Shown: positions 7,362 to 15,320 of the stretch, piece after piece | Layout: the number at the start of each line of letters is the position of its first letter | Numbering within the stretch: position 1 is the stretch's first letter | Assembly (NCBI GenBank): GCA_949287365.1 | Contig: CASEGC010000046.1 | Coordinates: forward strand, 1 to 39,971 | Direction of reading: 5' to 3' | Length of the DNA stretch: 39,971 bases | Source: an uncultured Parabacteroides sp. | Lineage (GTDB): Bacteria; Bacteroidota; Bacteroidia; Bacteroidales; Tannerellaceae | Position numbers and translations under genes: made by a program | Notes under the pieces: model-generated | What the model was told of the DNA's origin: nothing | Seen by the model: the letters and a program-made list of their open reading frames with translations, nothing else | Database searches by the model: none

Positions 7362-9086
7362 ATGAAAAGATATTTATTGATGCTGGCGGCAGGTTTTATG
7401 GCTTTGACCAGTTGTGAGGACTTCTTAGATACGGAAAGTTATACAAAACAGACTAGCGACAATTTTCCAGCGTCAGAGCAAGACGTGGATAATATGGTGA
7501 CGGGCGTGTATTCTGTATTGAATTCATTAAGTACGGATTATTCTTCTTCTTATTTTTTCGTGGCGGAAGTGGCTTCAGATGATCGTTTTGGTGGTGGAGG
7601 AGCAAATGATAAACATTTTCAAGCTCCCGGACATTTATTGAATTTCGGTACGGATATGTTGAGACCGGCGTGGATTGATTATTATAAAGGGATTTATCGC
7701 GCGAATATGGCGATCGAAAATCTGGCGAGAAGTTCGGAGTTGGTTTCTGAAAGCGCATTGAGCAATTATGAAGGACAAGTTCATTTTTTGCGGGCGTTCT
7801 ATACGAATGATATGGCGGAAATGTGGGGCTCTATTCCTTTGCCTTTTTCTTCAGAGGCTCAAAACCTGCCAAAGACGGATATTGATGTCATCTATGGACA
7901 GATCGCTTATGATTTGAAGTCGGCTATTGAATTATTGCCTTCCTCTAAATATTCGGAGACGGTTTCCGGTCGTATCACTAAATGGGCCGCGGAAGCCTTG
8001 ATGGCTCGTGTGTTTTTGTTTTATACGGGATTTTATCAAAAAAGTGATTTACCCTTAGGTGATGGAACGGGTAATAACGTGGGTTCGGTTACTAAGGATG
8101 AGGTAATCGCATGGATAGATGATTGTGTGGCTAATAGTGGACATAGTTTGGTAAATGATTATCGTCGTTTGTGGGCCTATTCAAATCCTTATACGGCGAA
8201 AGATTATGATTTTGTTTCCGATTTGGCGGCTTCTGGTGAGACATGGGCTGTGGATGGTGAGAATCCAGAACATGTATTCGTTATCAAATGTTCTTCCATG
8301 TCTGACTGGGGAACGGTAACCGGATATGGAAATCAGTGGGATTTAGCTTTTGGGTTACGTGATCCGGGAAATGGTACCGAGAATACATTCCCATTTGGTA
8401 GAGGATGGGGGGTTGGTTCTGTTTCTCCTGATTTGTGGAATGATTGGAAAGAGAATGAACCGTTGGACCCAAGGCGGGAAGCGTCCATGTTTTCCGTAGC
8501 GGAAGATTATCCGGACTATGTGCAAGGAGCGGATCGTCAAATGGAAGATTCGCAATTTTGGCCAAAAAAATATATGCCGATTCAAGCGTATGACGAAAAT
8601 GGCGTCCGTAAGAATACATTCGCTTCATTGATGTTTGGCCGTTCGGATGACGCTTATGATTTGGGGCACGTGGATGATTTATGTTTAATCCGTTATGCGG
8701 ACGTATTGTTGATGCAATCGGAATTGAAAGAAAGCGCTGAGGGAATTAATGCGGTTCGTGCTCGTGTAGGTTTGCCTCCGATATCTTATTCGCAGGAAGC
8801 CTTACGACAAGAACGTCGCTTTGAATTAGCTTTTGAAGGGAGAAGATGGGCGGATATTCGCCGTTGGCATATCGCAGAAGAATGCTTGCGGAGTCAGGTA
8901 GGTCAACCTATTTATAATGAGGGAAGACCTTCGACAATGAAGGATTTTGGAACAGGATATGTGGCGAGATACCAGGCGACGAACGGCTTCTTTAAAATAC
9001 CGGAATCGGAAGTAAGCCTTTCCTCTGGAATGTTAACGCAGAATGCGGGCTGGGAAGGTACGGATTCTGAATATATAGGTTGGTGA
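7362..9086 (+). CDS. SusD/RagB-like nutrient-binding outer-membrane lipoprotein
   Basis: This 574-residue surface lipoprotein caps the SusC barrel and binds the ligand. The signal peptide ends in the lipobox ALTSC with Cys18 as the lipidated residue, followed by EDFLDTES, the classical SusD opening. The N-terminal tetratricopeptide-like helices (FYTNDMAEMWGSIPLP, RITKWAAEALMARVFLFY) and the C-terminal RagB/SusD motif (LCLIRYADVLLMQSE, LRQERRFELAFEGRRWADIRRW) are intact. The gene is 14 bp after susC and 15 bp before the creatininase-family gene, so all belong to one transcript. Ligand specificity cannot be told from the sequence. Confidence 0.95.
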   Translation: MKRYLLMLAAGFMALTSCEDFLDTESYTKQTSDNFPASEQDVDNMVTGVYSVLNSLSTDYSSSYFFVAEVASDDRFGGGGANDKHFQAPGHLLNFGTDMLRPAWIDYYKGIYRANMAIENLARSSELVSESALSNYEGQVHFLRAFYTNDMAEMWGSIPLPFSSEAQNLPKTDIDVIYGQIAYDLKSAIELLPSSKYSETVSGRITKWAAEALMARVFLFYTGFYQKSDLPLGDGTGNNVGSVTKDEVIAWIDDCVANSGHSLVNDYRRLWAYSNPYTAKDYDFVSDLAASGETWAVDGENPEHVFVIKCSSMSDWGTVTGYGNQWDLAFGLRDPGNGTENTFPFGRGWGVGSVSPDLWNDWKENEPLDPRREASMFSVAEDYPDYVQGADRQMEDSQFWPKKYMPIQAYDENGVRKNTFASLMFGRSDDAYDLGHVDDLCLIRYADVLLMQSELKESAEGINAVRARVGLPPISYSQEALRQERRFELAFEGRRWADIRRWHIAEECLRSQVGQPIYNEGRPSTMKDFGTGYVARYQATNGFFKIPESEVSLSSGMLTQNAGWEGTDSEYIGW

Positions 9087-9101
9087 TAAAATAAACATAG
9101 A

Positions 9102-10064
9102 ATGAGAAGAAGAGATTTTATAACGAAAGGGATTGGCGCCGGAATAGCTGCTGGCGCCAGCCATTCGCTTTTGGCCACCAATTGGCAAGGAAAGAATGGT
9201 GATGAGAGTATGAATATGGGAATGGTTTCTTCTACGAATAGTGAGGAATTGCCCTATTTTTGGGATCGCCTTACTTCCTTAGATTTTAAAAAGGCGGTGG
9301 AGAAAGCGCAAGGAGTATGTATTATTCCTATTGGAGTGATGGAGAAACATGGTCCGCATTTACCGTTGGGAACAGACGTGATTCGTGCTCATGAAATGTG
9401 TAAAAGGGCAGCGGGACAGGAATATGCCATTGTATTCCCGGATTTTTATATCGGGCAAATATTTGAGGCAAAGCACCAACCTGGAACGATAGCGTATAGC
9501 ACGGAGATGATGGTCAAGTTTTTGGATGCGACTTGCCGAGAGATCGCTCGAAATGGTTTAAAAAAAATCATTCTTGTGAATGCTCATGGAGGAAATGGTT
9601 CTTTCCTTCCTTATTTCTTGCAAATTCAACTGGAATCACCAAGAGACTATGCGGTGTTTTTGTTTGAATGGAGAGAGAGTAAGGAAACCCAAGAGAAAAT
9701 AAAATCTTTGCGTAAAAGTACGACTGGAGGGCATGCGGATGAGATTGAAACGGCGGAGATGCTTGTGATTTGTCCGGAACATGTCCGTATGGATCAAGTG
9801 AATGCGCAATCAGGCCGGGATTTGGACCGATTGAAAATCCCGTATGCGTCTACGGGGATTTGGTGGTACGCGCGTTATCCAAACCATTATGCGGGAGAGT
9901 CCAGTGGCGCTACCCCCGCATTGGGAGAAGTACGCCTAAGTGCCCGTAGTCAGCAGTTGGCGGAGGCGATTAAAGCAGTGAAAGCGGATACGACAACTCT
10001 TCGGTTGCAAAATGAGTTTTTTCAGCAGAGCGATTCTCCATTGGAGACGAAAACATGGGAGTAA
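9102..10064 (+). CDS. Tat-exported creatininase-family amidohydrolase
   Basis: This 320-residue enzyme belongs to the creatininase (creatinine amidohydrolase)/MftE family of metal-dependent amide-bond hydrolases. A twin-arginine leader (MRRRDFITKG plus Ala-rich segment, about 1-27) predicts folded export to the periplasm. Metal-site motifs are visible: E81 and H83 in MEKHGPHLPLGTD with D92, the same spacing as Glu/His/Asp in creatininase; the NAHGGNG loop with H162; and HADEIETAEM with H211 and E216. The NxHGGN form resembles MftE and formamidopyrimidine deformylase-like members more than true creatininase, so the substrate is open. Its place between susD and a GH2 lipoprotein (gaps of 15 and 16 bp) suggests it removes an amide, formyl or similar group from the imported ligand. 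That is inference; the family call is firm. Confidence 0.88.
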   Translation: MRRRDFITKGIGAGIAAGASHSLLATNWQGKNGDESMNMGMVSSTNSEELPYFWDRLTSLDFKKAVEKAQGVCIIPIGVMEKHGPHLPLGTDVIRAHEMCKRAAGQEYAIVFPDFYIGQIFEAKHQPGTIAYSTEMMVKFLDATCREIARNGLKKIILVNAHGGNGSFLPYFLQIQLESPRDYAVFLFEWRESKETQEKIKSLRKSTTGGHADEIETAEMLVICPEHVRMDQVNAQSGRDLDRLKIPYASTGIWWYARYPNHYAGESSGATPALGEVRLSARSQQLAEAIKAVKADTTTLRLQNEFFQQSDSPLETKTWE

Positions 10065-10080
10065 ATGAAAAAATGATTTT

Positions 10081-12699
10081 ATGATAAGGAAACGATTGAA
10101 CTTATTAATAATTATGGCCATAGTTCTTGGATTCGTGTCTTGCGATAAGTCTGGGCCGCAAAATTGTGCGGATCAAATATGTCTGACGGAAGGTTGGCGA
10201 ATGCAATCTTCCGCTAAAGTGACGCAGGCAGGAGATATCCTTTCTACATCAAATGCCGTGACTGATGGTTGGTATCCTACAAAAATCCCTGCGACAGTAA
10301 TGGGAGCGCTTACGGCTAACGGAGAGTATTCGGATCTGTTTTTTGGTTTGAATTATCAGAAAGCGGATAAAACGCCATTTGATGTATCATGGTGGTATCG
10401 GACCTCGTTCAAATCTCCGGTTACACGAGAGGGACAACGAGTGCAGCTTCATTTCGAAGGATTGAGTTATCGAGCTAATATTTGGTTAAATGGTCATCAA
10501 ATAGGGGAAAAAGATGACATTTATGGTGCGTTTTGCCAATTTACTTTTGACGTGACGGAGCTATTGAGAGATGAAAATGTCTTGGCGGTAGAGGTGTTTC
10601 GTGCGAGAGAAGGAGAACCTAATATTGGCTTTGTGGATTGGAATCCTCGCCCATTGGATGAAAATATGGGTATTTTTCGGAATGTCACATTGCAGGTTAG
10701 TGGCCAAGTAGATATGAAAAATACCTGGGTTAAATCAAAGGTGAATAAGGAAACTCTGGACGAGGCTTGGTTGACTATTGAGACTCAATTGAAAAATCTT
10801 GGAGATCAGACGATAAAGGGAACGATTGAAGGGCGTATCGAGGATCTTCGTTTTTCTGTCCCTGTGACCTTGAGCGGGGGAGAGGTGAAGACCGTGTCGA
10901 TTTCGTCGGAAGAGGTAGACGGTTTACATGTCCAACATCCCCGATTGTGGTGGTGTAAGCAGTTAGGCTCCCCGGAGTTGTATGATTTGGAGTTACGTTT
11001 TATTGCAGGAGATCAAATCTCTGATGAGGAAAATGTCCGTTTTGGTATTCGGGAGATAGAAACATACTTGACAGATGATGAGTATAAAGGTTTTATTTTG
11101 AACGGGAAAAAAGTTTTAATTCGAAGTGCGGGCTGGAGCGATGATTTGTTCCTGCGCAATACTCCGGAAGATTATGAAACGCAAATCCGTTATGTGAGTG
11201 ATATGAATCTTAACTCAATCCGCTTGGAAAATATTTGGGGAACAGGACAAGATTTGTATAATTTGTGTGATGAATATGGTATCATGATGATGGTAGGTTG
11301 GAGCTGCCAATGGGAATGGGAAAATTATTTTGGAAAACCAGATGATGATTTCGGTTGTATTCATTCTGAGCATGACATGAATTTGTTGGTTCGCTATTTG
11401 GAGGACCAAATGTGTTGGCTTCGGAACCATCCTTCTATTATCGTATGGTTAGGCGGTAGTGATAAGCTGCTTGATCCTGAATTGGAGAAACGATACATGG
11501 AGATTTGGCCTAATTTGACACAAATTCCTTTTGTGGGTAGTGCCGCTCGGCGAAATAGTGAAGTGACAGGTCCAAGTGGTATGAAGATGGCGGGACCGTA
11601 TGATTATGTTGGTCCGAACTATTGGTTTATCGATACGAAAGCGGGAGGAAATTATGGATTTAATACGGAGACAGGAGTTGGATCTCAGATACCAGTTTAT
11701 GAATCATTGTTGAAGATGATTCCAAAAGATAAGCTTTGGCCATTGAACGAGTATTGGGATTATCATACGACCGCTTCGGGGTCTATGAACAGTATGCGAC
11801 TTACGATGGATGCTGTCACAGGAATGTATGGTAAACCATCGGATTTGCGTTCCTTCTTGAACCGAGCTTATTTGCTGAATATGCAGGCTACACAGAGTAT
11901 GTACGAGGCGTTTAGGATAAATCCGGATCAAGCGACAGGAATCGTACAATGGATGTTGAATTCCGCGTTTCCATCCGTGTATTGGCAGCTTTATGATTAT
12001 TATAAGATTCCGGTGGCTTCCTATTATGGAGTGAAGAGAGGAAACGCTCCGGTTCAATTGATTTATAATTATAAAGATAATGGTATTTATTTGGTGAATG
12101 GGACAGGAACAACGAGTGGAAAGTTGACTGCTGTCATACGAGGATATGACATTCAGTCCAGATTTTTGTTTGATGAGAAAATAGAAATCGCTTCTGTAGA
12201 AGCTTCTTCTGTTCAATCGATTTTTACAATTGACAATTCAGCGAAAAATACTTTCTTATTCTTGAGTTTATTGAATGAACAGGGTAATCAGGTGGCGAAT
12301 AATTCCTATTGTTTGTCTTCAAAGCCAGATATATATGATTGGAAAAATGCGAATTGGTATATGACCCCAATCGCTTCTTATGGAGATTTTAAGGATTTGG
12401 CTAATTTATCACAAACGGATTTGGATATACAGACAACGGTCTTGCCTGATGATAAGGACGGTTGGGAGGTGATTCTAAAGAACGAGTCGTCTACTCTTGC
12501 GTTCTTGGTTCAACTGGCGGCGGTGGATGCTAATGGGGAGTTGGTCGCGCCGGTTTATTGGTCAGATAACTATGTCAGTATACCACCTGGGGAGAAAGTT
12601 GTTCTACAATGCTGTTTTGATAGAAATAAGACAAGCGATCCTGTACGTTTGAAAGTACAAGGCTGGAACTTGACAGAACGATTGATATTGTTGAGATAA
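10081..12699 (+). CDS. Glycoside hydrolase family 2 lipoprotein, exo-beta-glucosaminidase/mannosidase-like
   Basis: This 872-residue GH2 enzyme has a lipoprotein signal (FVSC, Cys21). It shows a sugar-binding jelly-roll domain (about 30-215, with WWYRTSFKSP, LHFEGLSYRANIWLNGHQIG), an immunoglobulin-like domain (about 220-330), a TIM barrel starting near YKGFILNGKKVLIRSAGWSDD (about 338-620), and C-terminal beta domains. In the barrel, WLGGSD places Ser460-Asp461 where most GH2 enzymes have Asn-Glu, and NTETGVGSQIP places Glu530 as the likely nucleophile. A Ser-Asp/Glu pair and the GWSCQWEWE text are, to my knowledge, features of the exo-beta-D-glucosaminidase (CsxA-like) branch. It is the last gene of the operon and would act at the membrane on material bound by SusC/SusD. 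Exact substrate is not certain. Confidence 0.9.
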   Translation: MIRKRLNLLIIMAIVLGFVSCDKSGPQNCADQICLTEGWRMQSSAKVTQAGDILSTSNAVTDGWYPTKIPATVMGALTANGEYSDLFFGLNYQKADKTPFDVSWWYRTSFKSPVTREGQRVQLHFEGLSYRANIWLNGHQIGEKDDIYGAFCQFTFDVTELLRDENVLAVEVFRAREGEPNIGFVDWNPRPLDENMGIFRNVTLQVSGQVDMKNTWVKSKVNKETLDEAWLTIETQLKNLGDQTIKGTIEGRIEDLRFSVPVTLSGGEVKTVSISSEEVDGLHVQHPRLWWCKQLGSPELYDLELRFIAGDQISDEENVRFGIREIETYLTDDEYKGFILNGKKVLIRSAGWSDDLFLRNTPEDYETQIRYVSDMNLNSIRLENIWGTGQDLYNLCDEYGIMMMVGWSCQWEWENYFGKPDDDFGCIHSEHDMNLLVRYLEDQMCWLRNHPSIIVWLGGSDKLLDPELEKRYMEIWPNLTQIPFVGSAARRNSEVTGPSGMKMAGPYDYVGPNYWFIDTKAGGNYGFNTETGVGSQIPVYESLLKMIPKDKLWPLNEYWDYHTTASGSMNSMRLTMDAVTGMYGKPSDLRSFLNRAYLLNMQATQSMYEAFRINPDQATGIVQWMLNSAFPSVYWQLYDYYKIPVASYYGVKRGNAPVQLIYNYKDNGIYLVNGTGTTSGKLTAVIRGYDIQSRFLFDEKIEIASVEASSVQSIFTIDNSAKNTFLFLSLLNEQGNQVANNSYCLSSKPDIYDWKNANWYMTPIASYGDFKDLANLSQTDLDIQTTVLPDDKDGWEVILKNESSTLAFLVQLAAVDANGELVAPVYWSDNYVSIPPGEKVVLQCCFDRNKTSDPVRLKVQGWNLTERLILLR

Positions 12700-12729
12700 G
12701 TGAAAGATATGAATTTGTACTGTGTATGG

Positions 12730-12760
12730 AGGCTACCTAAGTAATTAGGTAGCCTTTGGA
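12730..12760 (+). terminator. Hairpin terminator after the GH2 gene
   Basis: AGGCTACCTAA and TTAGGTAGCCT form a perfect 11-bp stem with a GTAA loop 30 bp after the GH2 stop codon, followed by a short T-rich tail (TTTGGATTATT). It separates the uptake operon from the sigma gene. The U tract is weak, so some read-through into the sigma gene is possible. Confidence 0.65.
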
Positions 12761-12797
12761 TTATTAAAAATATGTTATTGTTTCTTTTTGAGGAAAT

Positions 12798-12824
12798 TTG
12801 AATGTAATTTTTTTTGTATGTTTG
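12798..12824 (+). promoter_or_regulatory. Candidate promoter of the distal sigma gene
   Basis: TATGTTTG at 12817-12824 matches the Bacteroidetes -7 consensus TAnnTTTG and lies 22 bp before the start codon. A TTG at 12798-12800 is a possible -33 element, but its 16-nt spacing is shorter than the usual 19-21. Confidence 0.45.
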
Positions 12825-12846
12825 AAGAAAATGCAAAAGAAAAGTA

Positions 12847-13413
12847 ATGGATACATCTGAATTTAGCAAATTGTTTAATCGATACCATAAGAATTTCATT
12901 TCTTTTGCGAATAGTTATATACGGGATTTATCGATGGCGGAAGATTATGTGACAGAAGCTTGGCTTTATTATTGGGAAAATAAAGATAGATTGCCTGCGG
13001 AAACGAATATTCCAGCTTATGTGTTGACAACCATTAAAAATAAGTGTTTGGCTCATTTGCGTCATAAAGTTGTACATGAACGAGTTATGAATAAAATACA
13101 AGATACTTTACAATGGGAAATGAATATGAGGATTGCCCGTTTGGAAGCGTGCGAACCTCATTGGATTTTCACGGAAGAGATGCAATCTATAATCCATGAT
13201 GCTATTTTGAAATTGCCGGAACAAACTAGGACCATTTTTTGTATGAGCCGTTATTCTCAAATGTCTCAAAAAGAAATAGCGTCACGATTGGGAATTTCCT
13301 TGAAAACAGTGGAGTTTCATATGACAAAGGCGATGAAATTCTTGCGTAAAGAATTGTGTGATTATTTCCCTTCTGTAATGTTGTTGATCTTATTTTCAAC
13401 TCCTCCAGCATAA
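12847..13413 (+). CDS. ECF RNA polymerase sigma factor (Bacteroidetes sigma-70 family 1)
   Basis: This 188-residue ECF sigma factor has region 2 at about residues 6-75 (FISFANSYIRDLSMAEDYVTEAW, LAHLRHK) and region 4 at about 120-175 (LPEQTRTIFCMSRY, QKEIASRLGISLKTVEFHMTKAMKFLR). It is paralogous to the sigma factor at 2115-2666. It follows the uptake operon after a terminator and a likely promoter of its own, with no FecR gene next to it. The FecR at 2821-3744, at the head of the operon, is the natural anti-sigma candidate, so the usual sigma-FecR order appears to have been split to opposite ends of the cluster. The gene is noticeably AT-rich compared with the pilus region. Confidence 0.92.
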   Translation: MDTSEFSKLFNRYHKNFISFANSYIRDLSMAEDYVTEAWLYYWENKDRLPAETNIPAYVLTTIKNKCLAHLRHKVVHERVMNKIQDTLQWEMNMRIARLEACEPHWIFTEEMQSIIHDAILKLPEQTRTIFCMSRYSQMSQKEIASRLGISLKTVEFHMTKAMKFLRKELCDYFPSVMLLILFSTPPA

Positions 13414-13541
13414 ATATTTCTTGTCGATTTGTAATTTTTGATATGGTTGTATTTATTGGATATTTTTTATGGGGCTGTTCTAAATATAATACATATAAAA
13501 TATGCGTATCTTTATTCATTAAAACTAATTCGTGAATTTGT

Positions 13542-15314
13542 ATGAAATGGAATTATAATATCGATTGTAAAATAAAATTTGTTTTGTCGCTTTTGTTTGG
13601 AGGTCTTGTTTTTTTATATTGGTATAGATATTATCCTCATCATTTGCATTATCAGGAGCAACTACAATTATTTTTGTTTACGGTTGATTATTTGGAAATG
13701 AAAATTGCTCATCCTGGAGGTGTCGCGGAATACATAGCGGAATTTTTGACCCAATTTTTTGTGTATGCATGGGTTGGTGCGATTGTTATCGCGGTTACAT
13801 TGGTTATTATACAACTTTTGATGAATGGTTTCGCAAAGAAATTAAACGCATTAGATTTTTGGTATCCGTTAAGTTTTCTTCCCTCTGTTTGTCTATGGAT
13901 ATTTTTGTGTGATCAAAATGCTCTATTGGCGTTGCCAGTTTCTATCTTGTTGACATTATCTGTATTGTTGATTTGGGTGCGATTAACTCGGACTTGGGTT
14001 CGGATTGCTTATGCGATATTTATAATTCCTGTGCTTTATTGGATGGTTGGAGGGGTATATTTTATATTTGTGTTAGGATTAGTGGGATGTTCATTTATCC
14101 GGGGAAGGCAGACGATGAAGTCTTTTTATTCATTTCTCTTTGTGTGTGTTTGTATCTTACTTGCGATTCTTTGTCCTTTATTAGCGAAAGATTTGGTGCA
14201 ATATTCTTTGCTTCGTTTGATCTTTGGTATAGATTATTATCGCTATCCGATGGTTTTTCCTTCCATAATGCTTCTCGCTATGGCTGCGCCCGCGATAGTT
14301 CCTTGGATTCAAAAATCATTGCCAATGATCCGGAAACATGCTTTATTGTGGATTTCTTTTGAATTTCTAATACTTTTGTTGGGAGCTTTTTATGCTATTC
14401 GAAAATCGAGTAACCCTGAATTGGAGGAAGCTTTAAAATATGATTATCTTACTCGTATGGGGCGTTGGGAACAAATTATCCAATCAGCGGAGAAGGCGGC
14501 TCCGGAATCTCCTTTGGCCGTAACATGTTTGAATTTGGCGTTAGCTAGAACAGGCCAATTAGGAGATCGTATGTTTCATTTTTATCAAAATGGTACGGAA
14601 GGATTGATACCTCGATTTAACCGCGATTTTACCACGCCATTACCTGCTAGTGAAGTGTTTTATTATTTGGGAATGATTAATGCGTCCCAACATTATACGT
14701 TTGAGGCAATGGAAGCCATTCCCGATCACAAGAAAAGTGGAAGAGCTTATGTGCGCTTAGCTGAGACAAATCTGATAAATGGACAATACGAGGTGGCCGC
14801 TAAATATTTGAAAACGTTGAGATATGCGCCTTTTTATAGGCGTTGGGCGATTAATGCCATGAGCTATCTTTATAATGAAGAAAAGATTGAGCGACATCCT
14901 GAATGGGGATGGCTACGAAAGATACGTTACACGGAGGATTTTCTTTTTAGTGAGACGGAAATGGACGCTATGTTAGGATTGTTGTTCCAACATAATATGC
15001 GAAATCGGATGGCTTTTGACTATCTTTTGGCGTATGTGTTGCAAAAGAAGGATTTGAAACATTTTATGGAATATTATCCATTGGGCGAAAAAATTGCTTA
15101 TGATCACATTCCTCTTTCATATCAAGAGGCGTTGGCGTTTGTTTGGATACAAAAATATCCCGATTTTCAGGGAATACCTTGGCCTATTTCTGAGAGTGTA
15201 TTAAAAGGGATGACAGATTTCATCCATATATATTCTACGTTAGAGAATCCTGAGCCGATACTGCGTTCTCGATATGGAAAGACGTATTGGTATTATTTGT
15301 TGTATAGAAAATAG
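13542..15314 (+). CDS. DUF6057 family membrane protein
   Basis: This 590-residue protein has an N-terminal half (about 10-290) of roughly eight hydrophobic segments, beginning FVLSLLFGGLVFLYW at about 13-27, and a soluble C-terminal half (about 290-590) of helical repeats that look TPR-like (for example LARTGQLGDRMFHF, GRAYVRLAETNLINGQYEVAAKYL). This architecture and the HYQEQLQLFLFTVDYL opening match the uncharacterised DUF6057 family. It is followed 6 bp later by the TolB-like lipoprotein gene, so the two are probably cotranscribed and may act together in the envelope. No enzymatic motif was recognised. The start at 13542 is preceded by an AT-rich stretch without a clear ribosome site, usual for Bacteroidetes. 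Confidence 0.8.
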   Translation: MKWNYNIDCKIKFVLSLLFGGLVFLYWYRYYPHHLHYQEQLQLFLFTVDYLEMKIAHPGGVAEYIAEFLTQFFVYAWVGAIVIAVTLVIIQLLMNGFAKKLNALDFWYPLSFLPSVCLWIFLCDQNALLALPVSILLTLSVLLIWVRLTRTWVRIAYAIFIIPVLYWMVGGVYFIFVLGLVGCSFIRGRQTMKSFYSFLFVCVCILLAILCPLLAKDLVQYSLLRLIFGIDYYRYPMVFPSIMLLAMAAPAIVPWIQKSLPMIRKHALLWISFEFLILLLGAFYAIRKSSNPELEEALKYDYLTRMGRWEQIIQSAEKAAPESPLAVTCLNLALARTGQLGDRMFHFYQNGTEGLIPRFNRDFTTPLPASEVFYYLGMINASQHYTFEAMEAIPDHKKSGRAYVRLAETNLINGQYEVAAKYLKTLRYAPFYRRWAINAMSYLYNEEKIERHPEWGWLRKIRYTEDFLFSETEMDAMLGLLFQHNMRNRMAFDYLLAYVLQKKDLKHFMEYYPLGEKIAYDHIPLSYQEALAFVWIQKYPDFQGIPWPISESVLKGMTDFIHIYSTLENPEPILRSRYGKTYWYYLLYRK

Positions 15315-15320
15315 CATATT

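Noticed and set aside
13973-14362. Nested 129-codon frame inside the DUF6057 gene
   Set aside because: It is a frame shadow of hydrophobic coding sequence; the main frame has a clear family resemblance.
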